Position numbers and translations under genes: made by a program. Positions 45,817 through 58,862 of a stretch of DNA of 64,000 nucleotides are shown here, piece by piece; position 1 is the first letter of the stretch, and the number at the start of each line of letters is the position of its first letter. The notes below the pieces were generated by a model. That model had not been told where the DNA came from and searched no databases. It saw nothing but the letters and a program-made list of their open reading frames with translations. Location of the stretch: NCBI RefSeq assembly GCF_000143415.4, contig NW_003314283.1:1142364-1206363 (forward strand), given 5' to 3'. The DNA comes from Selaginella moellendorffii (taxonomy: Eukaryota > Streptophyta > Lycopodiopsida > Selaginellales > Selaginellaceae).

Positions 45817-48310
45817 ATGGGGTTTCTCTACGCCTACGCGCTCGTCTTCTATGCGCTGTTCGTCTGGCGCTCGATCGATCTCTCCTCAGGTATATGCGAT
45901 GAACGCGATCGATCCAAGCTCACAGATTTCGGGAAATGCGAGGGCAGGGAAGGAGGCTTGGGGTCTGCGGGGATTGAGAAGGGGCTGGATTTTGGAGCGC
46001 AATGTGGTAATCCAGAGTCTTTCCCCTTTTCGCGTTGTTCTTGCTGAAATCTTCTTGCTATAGGATCTGTCTGATGCGCAATGGCGGAATTTTCGAGCAA
46101 ATCTCCCAGCCCTGACGATCGTCCTGGGAGGTTTCACGGTTTTAAGCTTGATCCTTACGCATGGTTTGAGGTTTGGAGGCAAAGGAATGTCGCGCTATTG
46201 GCTTGTAGTTTCGACCATCTTTCTGGCGTACATGCACGAATGCTGGTGAGTTTTTTGGTTCCTTCTCTTTGTCTCTCTTTTCTTATGAGCTTTCGAATGC
46301 CAGTATTGTATTTATAGTTGCTATAGCGGCTGGAAACTTCGCCCTCACAAAGGTCGTTTATTGCTCTTTTTCTTCGATCTTTTTTTCTCAAAGGTTGTGA
46401 TCTCGTTTGTGCTAGATTGCAGGTGGAAGGTCCTTCTTTCCGATTCTTCTTTGGAGCTACAACTTGGCATTTCTCATACTAAATAGAGTCTACGAGGGCT
46501 ACTCCTTTACGTCTCTTGGGTATGTTAGTGCTCGTTTTTCCTTGACTTGAATTTATCATTTCTTGCATAGAGAGGCTTTTGCAAGGCTTGACAAACATCG
46601 GGGTGCAATGCGGTGGCATATCAGTTTCAATTTTGGTATGAGAAGAGTTTCTTTTTTCCCTTCTATTTTTTTTATTCTAAATTCTCTATTTTAGTTATGC
46701 TACGAATGGTGAGCTTTGGCCTAGATTACCATTGGACTCGTTGTTGTCGACCGTCGGCTATTAATTGGGAGGTTTGTTTGCTCCTTGTTTGGGTTTCCTC
46801 TTCTCATGTTGTAAAACTTTTTAGAAGCACAACGCTACTTGCAGTGAGTGCCAAACTGGTAACCCGTGCTACCTCTCGCGTCAGGTAATGTTTTTGATGC
46901 AGCTTTTGAGCCAGCACTACTTACTGTAGCTTTAGGAGAAAGTCTTACCGGCAAATGCCTATGGCTTGACAGCGTACTTCAGCTATTTGTTCTATGCACC
47001 GCTCTACATCGCTGGCCCGGTTGTTAGCTTCAACTCGTTTTCTTCACAGGCAAGTTCTTTTCGCCCTTTGAGTTTTGATGTTTAAAGATCTCTAATGCAG
47101 ATTGAGAATCCGCGGATAGGCTACAAGCAGGCTGGTGCCTACGGTATCAGGTGGCTTGCTTGCCTGCTACTTATGGAACTTATGACACACTATTTTTACT
47201 ATAACGCATTTGCTACGAGCAGGGTTTGGCCAAAGCTGTCACCCGTGCAAATCTTTATCGTTGGCTATGGAGTAAGTGCGAGCAGTTTTTGTACGTTGTT
47301 GAGTAACTTTTGTTCTTTTTGCAGGTGCTCAACTTCATGTGGCTAAAGTTTCTTTTGATCTGGAGGTTCTTCCGATTCTGGGCCCTGGTATGACGTACTT
47401 TCTCGCTTGTGATGTGTTTTTAAGCTCTTTGATAGATGTCCGGTGTAGAGTCACCCGAAAACATGCTACGCTGTGTGAACAACTGCTATGACCTAGAGGG
47501 GTTTTGGAAGAGCTGGCATGCATCTTACAATCGCTGGCTCGTAAGGTGTGAAATTTGTCGTGCTTTCCCTTTCAAAACATCCTCGTAAACTTCTTTTCTT
47601 TTTGTTGAAGATATATTTACATTCCTCTTGGCGGCTCTAGATGGAAACTTCTCAACGTATGGATTATCTTCACGTTTGTTGCATTGTGGCACGACTTAGA
47701 ATGGTAAGTAACAACCGAACTCTTTATCCTCATTAACGCTTGCTAACTTGTCGATACTACAGGAAACTTCTCTCCTGGGCCTGGATGACGTGTTTACTCT
47801 GGTTGCCAGAAGGCTTGATGAAGCTTTCTCTTCGCTTGAAACAGGTATCTTGTTTTTATTTCCGTTTTAGCGTGACACGAGTTTTTTAGATGCAAAAACT
47901 GCAAAAGAATTCGCCAGCGTTATTCACTGAAGGCTGTGCCATTGCCAGTGCCCTCAACATAACCGGCTTGATGGTATGAATCACTTTAGATTCATAGTTC
48001 TTACTAGTGCTGAGACTGGCAGATGGCAAACCTCATCGGATTCGTTGTTGGCCCGGCGGGATTTAAAGAGCTCATTAGTAAGCTCTTTGTGAAGCAAAGT
48101 ATGCTCTCTCTATTTTCCTGTTTTTGGAATGGTTTTAACGAGACTGTTTTGCAGATGCTTGGCTTTGTCTCGGGATTTTCTTCTCTTTCTACGTGGGTGC
48201 CAAGGTGAGGATTGGAACGTTTTTTCTTCCTTTTCTCTTATTCTTCATGCATTGTGCAGCTTATGTTTCGAGTGAGGGAGGCCGAGGCTTATAAAGATAA
48301 AAAACGGTGA
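45817..48310 (+). CDS. MBOAT-family acyltransferase-like membrane protein (HHAT/GUP1-like)
   Basis: Eighteen short exons encode 520 residues: 45817-45889, 45948-46006, 46064-46245, 46304-46352, 46416-46519, 46571-46635, 46695-46771, 46825-46884, 46936-47049, 47101-47271, 47325-47387, 47436-47545, 47611-47703, 47763-47844, 47890-47973, 48023-48098, 48155-48204, 48260-48310. Landmarks are [72 protein letters not shown] and the invariant histidine of MBOAT enzymes in FVALWHDLEW. Many hydrophobic helices indicate an ER membrane protein. It matches the single plant homologue of HHAT/GUP1, whose substrate I do not know. Intron 9 is GC-AG (CACAG|GCAAGT). The start is supported by the membrane helix MGFLYAYALVFYALFV and the adjacent telo-box. 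The 3' half is repeated, decayed, downstream. Confidence 0.9.
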
Positions 48311-48608
48311 CTATTTCGCTTTATCCTTTATCTAGACAACGCTTGGTTCGGGATAAACTTTCGAGCCAAGACGAAAAATGTTTCACCCCTCTGTATTCTC
48401 GACGGGAACCATCTGGAATATATGCCTTTTACATTTTTTTCGTTCGTATTTCAGTCAGATTATCAACCAACGCAAGCTGTTCAGTTACTTCTAACTTTCA
48501 TGCAAGCAAATGCAGCAGCAAGTTCTTCACAGCCTGTCAATCAATGGACTTGTGAGTTTGCTTTCGATTTAGTTCTTAAGTCCTTGACAAAAATTTCTTT
48601 TTTCACAG

Positions 48609-49385
48609 GTGTTGAATTTGATGCATCGATTCTGGGCCCTGGTATGTGTAGCCTACTTTCTAGCTTCTGATGCGTTAAGTGCGGCATTGGTGTGTGTTGC
48701 GTGAACAACTGCTGCCAGTTTCAGCTCGTCAGGCATGAACTTTTATCACTTGCGATGCAACGCTATCACGAGTGGCTGTTGGTTGTAGATCTTTCGGCTG
48801 CTCTCAATAGAAACACGTTAACGTGTGGATGATTCTTTCGCATTGCGTCACGACTTGGAATGGTAAGTGAGAGCCAGACTCTTGCGTTCCTATCCAAGCT
48901 TGCTAACTTGTAAACACGACAGGACAGGTCGTGTCTACTCTGGTTGCCAGAAGGCTTTGATGAAGCAAGCTTGTTGGCTTCAAACAGGTAGCCTTTTTTC
49001 TTGCTCATAGTTTGACACACTTTGCAGATACAAAGTCTGCAAAAGTAGTGTGAATCACTTTCACTGATGGCCTTATCGGTTCTCGTTGTTGGCTCAGCGG
49101 GATCCAAAGCGACTCTCTTTCTGAGACAAACGTGCTCTTATTCTATCTCTCTGTTATTTAGTTTTGCTTGCTGGTTTACTGTTTTTTTTTCCTTTTTGGT
49201 CATCTCAAGCAAGACCGCGCTTTGTCCCGGTATTATTTCTCTCTTTCTACGTGGGAGCCAAGGTGACCATTCCTTTTCTAGCAGATGATATTTCTTTGTT
49301 CGCTCTTGGAATAACATTTGACGCATTGTCCAGCTTATGTTTCGAGTCAGGGAAGCCAAATGTCATAACGATAAAAAGTGGCGAC
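48609..49385 (+). pseudogene. Decayed tandem copy of MBOAT exons 11-18
   Basis: The order and spacing follow 47325-48310: GGTGTTGAATTTGATG...TTCTGGGCCCTGGTATG (exon 11), GCGTGAACAACTGCTG (12), CACGACTTGGAATGGTAAGT (13), TGTTTACTCTGG-like TCTACTCTGGTTGCCAGAAGG (14), TTTCTACGTGGGAGCCAAGGTGA (17) and CTTATGTTTCGAGTCAGG (18). Introns are kept, so it is a tandem DNA duplication. Internal deletions and shifts destroy the frame. A short open stretch just before it (48455-48555, DYQPTQAVQLLLTFMQ) is not part of the MBOAT gene and is unrecognised. Confidence 0.88.
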
Positions 49386-49459
49386 TGCGGCTGGAAAGCT
49401 GGTTTGTTTCACATCCATTTATCCTTTGGTCTGTGACGAGATGATCGGTTTTTTTTTAC

Positions 49460-49731
49460 TAGGAATCCACAACACTACCTTGGCTGGATTGCAAAGTTTT
49501 TGATCCAGAGAAAGATCGCGGGTCAAGTCAAGAGAAGAAAGAATCAAAGCTTTTGACAAAGAGAGTGAGGTACTTATCATCCGTGAGGAATTCTTTTCTC
49601 TTCCTTTTTTTTTTCTCAGTCCCATCAACAAGTTCTCGATGACGAATATGAAATCGCAAAGGTCTCATCGATTCTCCAAGTTCTTGGACCAGTCAAGCCA
49701 TAAGAAATCTCCTTTCGGGTCACCAGGTGTG
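49460..49731 (+). other. Possible coding exons of unknown origin
   Basis: Two stretches between plausible splice sites (about 49463-49569 and 49620-49731) stay open and read, for example, LPWLDCKVFDPEKDRG and SHRFSKFLDQSSHKKSPFG. They are unlike MBOAT and I do not recognise them. They may be relic exons of another gene displaced by the duplication. Confidence 0.3.
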
Positions 49732-52419
49732 TTTCCACTTGAGTTTTTTAATGGCTCCCTTGACAATGATCCATGTCTCCGTGAATAAACTTTTGCTTGC
49801 TTGCTTTGTTTGAATCGAGCACCAAGATCTTGAGTGGAGTTGAATACAAGCGCCATTGTTTTAATATTCTTCCTCTCATCCTTACGTAGGTACTTGGTGG
49901 AGTAATCAAACGTTGAAAGCAATGATAAAAAGCTGGATAGTGGTACCCGAAATTTCTCGAGCATGGAGCCGGGGGAATCTTTTCGTTTCTTGACAAAGTG
50001 ATTCTTTCTCTAGGCAGCAGGGAATGGAGCATCTCACGAACAAAGCCCTTAAAGCTGGGAAAAAAAGAAGGCCGGATTTAAGTATCAAAGCACTAGCGAG
50101 CGACCCTCTTTGCTTTTAGGCAGTGGTGTTTGAGGTCACCATGCAAGCAAAGCAAAAGTTGGCGAGATATTGGTAATCTACGCAAAAAGAAGGATCGGAC
50201 TGGAACCCACACGCTATAAAGACAAAGCACGCTCAAGAAGAATGGAAGAATTCCATGCAACTAGAGGAAAGAATGGAAGTACTCATACCTATGGTTGCTG
50301 ATCAAAGAAAGGTTTGGATGCGTCTATGAGGTTCCATCATCAGTTTTGATTGCCAGGCGTGCGCAAACATGTATTTGATATGGTTTCCAGTTTAATCTAT
50401 TATTAATAAGAATATATAAACAGTTATATTAATAATTAAAAAAGTTGCATTAGATGTCAATCGCTTCTTAACATATTTGACGCGCTTCAGCTTTTGGAAT
50501 GGAGCCCAGTGACAGTATAGCAAACGTATCCACGGCGTATAAAGAGGAAAGTCCTAGCCTAGCGTACTTTCTCTTTTCTCTGTCTGGATAATTTCTTTTT
50601 ACTTACTAAATTATCATTAGTAATAACTAGAATAATTAAGTTTATCTCAGAGGCTTGTTTTATAGAATTTAGGTTTGAAAAACTGGCGGGAAAAGCAGCC
50701 GTTTAAATTGCTGGGGTTTTTGTTGCTCAAGAACCCTAATCGCGCCTGGGGACAAGACGTAAGATCGGCGAACAGCGAGCGCAGCAGCAGCGCCCTGGCT
50801 CTCTCTGGCGCTCGCATTAATCTAGTACTCGCACTGGTAAGCGCCTCGTTCGTCTCTTCTTGGCTTCTTGTTGGCCAATGGCTGTGTGCGATTCATACGG
50901 CTCCATTTGGTGGTACATATCTGATTCGCATTCAAATCGAGTCAAGTCCACCTCTTTTTTCCCCAGCGCCAGGCCTCCAGTGTGGAGCGAAATAGAAAGG
51001 CCATAGATTTGCTACGGGATTCCTTGTTTTCCCACCCCACCTCCTCGGTTCTCCAAGTTTTCTCCCAATTTTTTTTTCGCCCCCTTGCATGCTTTTATCT
51101 TTGTTTTTTTCGTGTTGGTGGAGCTCTGCCTGATTCTCTTAAGTATGAATCTCTCTTTTTCCTTTTTTTTTTTTTTCCTCTCTTCTCGTTGGTGTTGTTG
51201 CTAAGCGTGCTGTGGAGCCTGGTCTTGTTCTTTTGGTGCTGGTGGTGCTCTGATCCTTCTTTCCTTCTTTCGTTGCTTGCTTTCGTGGGTCTCTTCTATA
51301 TATGTGTACATATCTCTGGCAAGGATAGGACTTGGCATCTTCCATATGTATGCGTCGTAGGACAGACCCAACATCTGGTGCAGAGCTGAGGAGTCCTTGC
51401 AAATGCACAGACGCGGGCAGTAGCGGCAGCAAACCAACTACCATACAAATATGCTGCGAGCGATGCGATGATATCAAAACAAAGAGGGGGAAAAATCCAT
51501 CCAAAAAGCCTGGCTTCGGCAATTACAACCTCGCGAGCTGGACAGAGAAGGTGCCGCTTCATCTTCATACCATTTTGACATCAATCAGGCTCACCAGGTG
51601 TGTGTATGCTGCTCTAAGTATCTTTGCTCCTTTCGCTTCTCAACTTGGCTTGATTGTTGGTACTTGCATTACCCATTTTCGTAAGCTGTGGTGGGATTCT
51701 TTCTCGTAGTTACTGTCGGGGCTTTGCGTGTGATTGTTCCATCTTTTCTCGTTTTAGCTAAAGCTGTACAGGCGGCTTTCTCTGTGAGTGCTGTTTCTTT
51801 CCTTTAGTTTACTTTTTCGGTCTTTTGCGTCGTCACTTTGCGTAGCTCCTCTGGTACAGTATGGGGGCGCATTCTGCATAATTCTGTGCATCTTGTAGAG
51901 CTACTAGTAGTAGTAGTAGTAGTAGAAGGAAGTAGTAGTAGAAATCGTAGTCGAATGCTTTGCTGATACGATTCTTTCATACTAGTGCGTCTCTGCGTGT
52001 ACTGTCTAGTAGCTATGACATTGAAATGGATGGCAGCAGCAATACGTACAAGGCTCTGATCCATTTTATCTTTTCAGTGAATCAGGAAGGGAGCGAGCGC
52101 TTGGCTACTGCTACTTATACTACGTTGTACAAGTCCTTAGAGCTTAACCAGGTTCCAGCGACTGTACACTGTAAACAAGCAACTTGGAGTTTCCCAGACT
52201 TACAAGAGGACGACGACTCTACTCACAGGGAAAACCAGGACTCGAGGGTATATCAGACGAGGACAAAGGTTTTGATGCTGCTGGGCTCGTAGTGGAAACA
52301 AGGCTTCTCAACAAGTCAAGTGGTGGTGGCACTGGAGGAGGTACCTTTTAGCTAAGCTAAGAAGGAGCTCTATACTCGGAAGAGGTAGAAGTCTAGAAGG
52401 CCGGAATTCGAGACAGGGC
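49732..52419. other. Intergenic and probable long leader of the receptor kinase
   Basis: An AT-rich part (to about 50650) is followed by T-rich, CT-rich sequence typical of introns and leaders. A TAG microsatellite lies at 51900-51950. Several short upstream ORFs occur. GCATTAATCTAGTACTCGCACTG|GTAAGCGC (50836) looks like a leader-exon end. No protein domain is visible on either strand. Confidence 0.4.
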
Positions 52420-55400
52420 ATGGGGACGAATACGAACTCGACGAGCATTACACCGGAAAAACGGAAGACAGAGCAGGGAATGCTCCGGACTTCAGCAGCT
52501 ACGCTGGTGGTTTTGGCTCTCCTTCTCCTCCAACAGGCTCAACTTTCCTCTTCTCAAGCCTCTCAGGATGCTGTCAATCTCCTGGCATTGAAACTGGACA
52601 TCGTGGATGGGCTGGGATATCTATCGGACTGGAAAGATTCTACGACAACGCCATGCAGCTGGACGGGTGTGACTTGCGACGACGAGCACCAGATATCCAG
52701 CTTGAATCTCGCCTCCATGAACCTGACAGGTAGAGTCAATGAAAACATTGGTCTGCTCAGCTCGCTTTCAGTGCTCAACCTCAGCGACAACTCCCTCAGC
52801 GGCGATCTTCCGCTGGCGATGACAAGCCTCACGAATCTCGACACCCTGGACATCAGTGAGAATCAATTCACCGGTCGTCTCACCAATGCGATTGCCAATT
52901 TACATCTCTTGACGTTCTTCTCGGCTCATGACAACAACTTCACGGGACCGCTGCCGTCGCAGATGGCTCGTCTGGTCGACTTGGAGCTGCTCGACTTGGC
53001 TGGAAGCTATTTCTCTGGGAGCATCCCTCCGGAGTATGGGAATCTGACCAAGCTCAAGACGCTCAAGCTCTCTGGGAACTTGCTCACTGGGGAGATACCG
53101 GCAGAGTTGGGGAACTTGGTAGAGTTGAACCACTTGGAACTTGGCTACAACAATTACAGCGGAGGAATTCCAAGAGAGTTTGGGAAGCTCGTCCAGCTCG
53201 AGTACCTGGATATGTCGCTGACAGGCCTCTCCGGAAGCATACCAGCAGAGATGGGAAACTTGGTCCAGTGCCACACCGTTTTTCTCTACAAGAACAGGCT
53301 CTCCGGGATTCTACCTCCAGAGATTGGCAACATGAGCGGACTTATGTCACTGGATATCTCGGACAATCAACTCAGCGGGCCAATTCCGGAAAGCTTCTCG
53401 AGGCTGGCCAGGCTCACTCTCCTCCATCTCATGATGAACAACTTAAACGGTTCCATTCCCGAGCAGCTGGGAGAGCTAGAAAATCTGGAGACTCTATCCG
53501 TGTGGAATAATCTCATCACCGGGACGATTCCTCCTCGACTCGGCCATACGAGGAGCTTGAGCTGGATCGACGTCTCGTCCAATCTTATATCGGGGGAGAT
53601 CCCTCGCGGGATCTGCAAAGGTGGCTCTTTGATCAAGCTGGAGCTCTTCTCCAATTCTCTCACCGGTACCATCCCCGACATGACTAACTGTAAGTGGCTC
53701 TTTCGAGCTCGGTTCCACGACAACCATCTCTCGGGCCCGATACCAGCGGCATTCGGGGCCATGCCGAATCTCACGCGGCTGGAACTCTCCAAGAACTGGC
53801 TCAACGGAAGCATTCCGGAAGATATCTCGGCCGCTCCACGCCTGGCTTTCATCGACATCTCCAGCAACAGGCTGGAAGGCAGTATACCGCCGCGAGTGTG
53901 GAGCATACCGCAGCTGCAAGAGCTCCATGCAGCCGGGAACGCGCTCTCCGGGGAGCTCACCCCGTCTGTAGCCAATGCAACGAGAATGCTGGTGCTGGAC
54001 CTGTCCGAGAACAAGCTCCAGGGGCCGATACCACCCGAGATCGTCTACTGCTCTAAGTTGGTCACGCTCAACCTCCGGAAGAACACGCTGAGCGGACAAA
54101 TCCCGGTGGCTCTAGCTTTGCTCCCGGTCCTCTCCGTCTTGGACCTGTCGTGGAACTCTCTCCAAGGGAGAATCCCAGCACAGTTTTCGCAGTCCCGGAG
54201 CTTGGAGGACTTCAACGTCTCATACAATAGTTTGTCCGGACAGCTCCCGACGTCCGGACTATTCTCGTCTGCGAACCAGAGTGTCTTTGCCGGGAACCTC
54301 GGGCTGTGTGGAGGAATTCTTCCACCCTGCGGCTCAAGAGGGAGCTCCTCCAATTCAGCTGGTGCCTCGTCGAGAAGAACGGGACAGTGGCTCATGGCAA
54401 TCTTCTTCGGGCTGTCATTCGTCATACTCTTGGTCGGAGTGAGGTATCTCCACAAGCGCTACGGATGGAACTTCCCGTGTGGATACCGGAGCAAGCATTG
54501 CGTCCGAGATTCGGCCGGTTCCTGCGAGTGGCCGTGGAAGATGACGGCCTTCCAGCGGCTGGGCTTCACGGTGGAGGAGCTTCTCGAGTGCATCCGTGAC
54601 AAGAACATCATCGGCAAAGGCGGGATGGGGGTGGTGTACAAGGCCGAGATGGCGAGCGGCGAGGTGGTGGCGCTCAAGCAGCTTTGCAACAACAAAGAGA
54701 GCTACTACACCGACCAGGGGTTCCTGTCCGAGGTGAAAGTTCTGGGGGGGATAAGGCACAGGAACATCGTCCGGCTGCTGGGATACTGCTCCAATCACCA
54801 CACCGACATGCTGCTCTACGAGTACATGCCGAATGGAAGCTTGAGTGATCTTCTCCACGGACAGAAGAACTCTTCCAGCCTCTTGGCGGACTGGGTTGCG
54901 AGGTACAACATCGCAATGGGAGTGGCGCAGGGGCTGGCTTACTTGCACCACGACTGCTTCCCTCACGTCATAATTCACAGGGATGTCAAGTCGAGCAACA
55001 TTCTCCTGGATCACAACATGGACGCCAGAGTTGCGGACTTTGGTCTTGCAAAGCTGATCGAGGCGCGAGAATCCATGTCCGTTGTTGCTGGCTCGTATGG
55101 TTACATCGCTCCAGGTATGAGCTACTCGTTCCTTGGTTTGTTTGTTTGCTCATTCCTAGCTTGTTTGTTTGCTCATTCCTCCAGACAGTTTTTAGATCTG
55201 CTTAGATGAAAACAAATGCTTGAGTAGCTCTCACTTGTTTCCTTCTTCTTTTCTATTTGGTTTTTCTATCGCTCTGCTACTCGTTCGTCTATTTATTCAT
55301 TCACGCTTGTATCTTTTTTCTTTATTTTTTCTTTTCTTCCGTGATAGATATCGGTCATTCATTGCTTGAAAGAGTTGGTTCTGCTTTCCTGTTGGTTTGT

Positions 55401-56149
55401 ACCAGGCCTTTTTTTTCGGCCTTGTAATAATCTATATGCACTCTTTGCGATAGGATATGTTTGCTTGAGAGGTCTTGCTGTTTGGCTGCTTGTCCTGTTG
55501 GTTTCTTACAGGCTTTTTTCTTCCTTGTGCTTACGTTCCAGGCTTTTCTTTGTTTTACGTGCATGTTTTGGTCGTGGGTTGCAACTTTGTTCGTTTCACT
55601 CGATCTAAAAGTCGAAAACTTTGGGTTTTTGTGATTCCAGAGTACGCGTACACGATGAAAGTGAGAGAGAAAGGTGACATATACAGCTACGGCGTGGTGC
55701 TGCTGGAGCTCCTCACTGGCAAGCGGCCAATCGAGCCAGAGTTTGGAGAAGGCAGCAACATCGTCGACTGGGTCCACTCCAAGCTGCGAAAGGGGCGGCT
55801 GGTGGAAGTTCTCGACTGGAGCATTGGCGGCTGTGAGAGCGTCCGTGAGGAGATGCTGCTGGTGCTCAGAGTGGCGATGCTGTGCACAAGCAGGGCCCCT
55901 CGCGACAGGCCAACGATGCGAGACGTGGTGTCCATGCTCATCGAGGCGCAGCCCAGGAGAAAGCAACTCAGCGCCATCTCTAGCAGCAAAGCTAGCAGTG
56001 GCAAGAGGAGGAGCAATGATCAAGACGATGACGAAGAGGCTAAAGAAAAGGAGGAGCAAGAGGAGGAAAGCTCACAGCAGCAGCAAAAGAAGAAGAATAA
56101 GAAGATGAAGAAGCACGAACTGGAAGAACTCCAAGAATCTCTATCATAG
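52420..56149 (+). CDS. LRR receptor-like kinase, PXY/TDR-MIK clade (subfamily XI)
   Basis: Two exons (52420-55114, 55641-56149) encode 1067 residues. A hydrophobic signal (about 21-46) is preceded by 20 polar residues; ATG 52480 would give a cleaner signal, but ATG 52420 has the better context. The LRR N-cap (CSWTGVTCDD) and about 20-22 LRRs with NLSG.IP units follow, then a cysteine pair, one membrane helix (about 658-678) and a kinase domain. GKGGMGVVY, the ATP lysine in VVALKQL, HRDVKSSN (H853) and DFG (873) are all intact, so it should be active. The segment WKMTAFQRLGFTVEELLECI before the kinase is typical of PXY/TDR and MIK1/2, which perceive CLE/TDIF or other peptides at the plasma membrane. 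The single intron falls at the conserved SYGYIAPE site. The C-terminal tail is an unusual run of acidic, Gln and Lys residues. Confidence 0.95.
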
Positions 56150-58259
56150 TTATAAATAACATTAATATTGAATGCAACAATGTTATGATAATCGATAAGG
56201 CAAAGTAATGTATTTCATTCCAGCTTCCACAAAAATGAGAAGGAAAATTTGCAAGTGTATCTAGCCTTACCGCTAAAATGCTGCCAGGTACCTCGGGACA
56301 ATAACAACACAGCTAATACGTCCTTGCTTCTCACAATCCCCCAACTAGGCAGCAAGAAAGAAGGCATCTTGGCATACCCATCCAATCCTCACAGCACAAT
56401 TGGTGGCGAAATCCATCTCCCCATGGCATACCAAACACTCTTGGATTCCAATAGCAATGCATGTGAGGTTGTGATGTCCAGTTATTTTCATCAATTTGTC
56501 TTGAGAGAATAGAAAGCAACACCACCACGTACATACTCTTGTTAATAGCCGTGCTAATTGATATCATTTTTCTTCACTGATTAAGATCATGAGAGAAATG
56601 TTGGAAATTCTCCATTGCTCTCTATTATTGCTGCCGATCACACAGCATATGTGATATAATACATGTTTTTGAAGTCTTGCATTGCCCAATTGGAGGCATG
56701 AGACTACAATGCTGAAGCATTATACCAAGATTCATGTTTTGTTTGTTATGCTAACAAATTTTCATGTTTAGAGAACTATCTCATATCTCATATCCCTCTA
56801 CTTTGGCCAGTGCCAATATATACAAAAAGAAACAGAAAGAAACACTAAAGCAGCACTCTTTTAGTTTTCATAATTCTTCATAACAATTTTGCTCCTTTCA
56901 CCCTCCTCTCCACTACTTTTTTAAACTCTATTTTAACTATAACCTCTTCAGTTTTTTTCTCATTAAAAAAAGGTATGATAAATAAGTCCACTTCATTTCA
57001 CATATTCTTATTTTTCAATACATAGAAGTCAAAATAAAATATAAAGAGCAACATAACTCTACTTCCTTTGGGATTGTGATATTTAAGCTAGTGTATAGAT
57101 ATTCAAATTTGGCATGATGGGATATATGGTTTTTTTCAATGCTTACAACCCTTTATTGAGTATAATGTTAAGTTGGACAAGCAAAAGTGGCAAAGAATGT
57201 ATTTATTCAAAATTGAAGACTAAAGGGACCAAAGAGTGATAAGGTTTTCAATTTAAAGCTATTATTGAAGCCATAATTATTTTCAGGATTACTAGTCTTC
57301 TCATTAAGTTTTTATATTTTTAAATGGAAATATACATACTTTCTATAATTGTTATTTATAAACCAGACTTAAATGAAAGTAATTTTAGCCATAATATTCT
57401 GGTTTTGAACATAGGATAGGATACAACTTTCCATGTCTGATTAGGGCAAATAGGAACCTTTTATTGAATATTTCTATATTTAGAATTCACAATGATAATT
57501 TGTATAGTTCTATTACAATAAAGCTTCACTAAGAAAAAAACTATTGTGGATTCTAGAAATTGCAGTCTTTCTTATCAATTATTTTCAGTTGAAAAAGAAA
57601 AATTAATCCATCCTTAATGACATTTGTAGGTATATATAAATGAATATTATATGGAGAATAAATTTAAATTTTAGTATTTATTTTGTATTTCACTTACGTA
57701 CAAATCATTGTTATTCTCCAAGAATAAGTACTCGCTTATTCTATAAAATGGTGTAAAGAATATATATTAGGTTAAAAGTAAAAATTAATAATTGCCACTA
57801 TAAAAGTAATTTTATTAAAAAATTGTTTATTTAAAAGAACACATCATAGATTAGATTTTAATTAATAGTTATTAAGATAACCTAAAGTATAAAAGAAATT
57901 ATAGATATTTATATTTTTAATTATATAAAACTCAAATTGTGGAATAATGATTATTAAAACAAGTAATATGGATATTTTTAATTAGAATTTGTTATTTATA
58001 AAAACTTATAAATTTATTGTACAATTTAACTAATTTAATATACTTACCAAAATCCAAATAATACTTATTTTCCTAGGCATAAGTAATGTTTACATCTGTC
58101 TTTTCATTACAAAGAAGAGATGGCATAGCCCCTGCATGGAAGAACAAGCAATTTTAATGCTAAAACTCTTCCTTTTCTCACCTTCCTTTCTTTTGTTCCT
58201 CAAGTCCCTCTCCTTCCCCTTTGTTTTCTTTCATTTCCTCTTTGATTCGCTCTTCTTCT
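56150..58259. other. AT-rich intergenic DNA, no gene seen
   Basis: About 2.1 kb, increasingly AT-rich (57000-58080 extremely so), between the 3' ends of the receptor kinase and NF-YB genes. No frame over 90 codons and no transposon domain is seen. Confidence 0.7.
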
Positions 58260-58862
58260 TCATCGTGGCTGCCCCGCAGCACTACTCCCGCCTTGCATCC
58301 AGTAAGATTGCTGGCTGCTCCCACCATACCTGGACGACGATCCTCCAGGCGCATAGCCTTGTGATTGCTGCTGCTGCTGGATCAGCGATCCCATTGCCAT
58401 CATCCCACCACCACCATTTTGATTCTGAAACTGCTGGAAATCACCACCACCACCACCAGCGCCACCACCACCACCACCTTGCTGCTTCACGTTGGCCTTC
58501 TCTCCCTCAGTCTCTCGATACCTCTGGAGATAGAGCTTGAGTGGATCGATGTAGTCCTCGAATCCCAGCGTCCCCATCGCCCAGAGGAGATCATCGCCAT
58601 TGATGGTCTTGCGCTTCTCGCGCTTGCACTTGTCCGAGGCCTCGCCGGTGATGAAGCTGATAAACTCGGACACGCACTCCTGGACGGTCTCCTTGGCGTC
58701 CTTGGAGATCTTGGCATTGCCGGGCAGGACCTTCTTCATGATCCGGCTCACGTTGGCGATGGGGAGGAATCGCTCCTGCTCTTTCACCGAGGAGTAATTC
58801 CCCCCACCGGATTCGTTGTCCGAGTGTGGGCTGCTCTCCGGCGTGCCTGGGTAATCCGCCAT
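58260..58862 (-). CDS. NF-YB: NF-YB (HAP3) CCAAT-binding factor subunit B
   Basis: An intronless CDS of 200 residues. The histone-fold core spans about residues 28-118: [60 protein letters not shown], then [24 protein letters not shown] pairs with NF-YC, and the dimer recruits NF-YA to CCAAT boxes in the nucleus. The core has the residues of ordinary (non-LEC1) members, such as KCKREKRKT and [11 protein letters not shown]. The C-terminal region is a Gly/Gln/Ser low-complexity tail. The leader (58863-59300) is GC-rich and may hold an intron, but I cannot define it. Confidence 0.97.
   Translation of the reverse strand: MADYPGTPESSPHSDNESGGGNYSSVKEQERFLPIANVSRIMKKVLPGNAKISKDAKETVQECVSEFISFITGEASDKCKREKRKTINGDDLLWAMGTLGFEDYIDPLKLYLQRYRETEGEKANVKQQGGGGGGAGGGGGDFQQFQNQNGGGGMMAMGSLIQQQQQSQGYAPGGSSSRYGGSSQQSYWMQGGSSAAGQPR

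Noticed and set aside
53367-55014. Several 120-215-codon ORFs antisense to the receptor kinase
   Set aside because: They mirror the LRR and kinase coding sequence and contain no domain.
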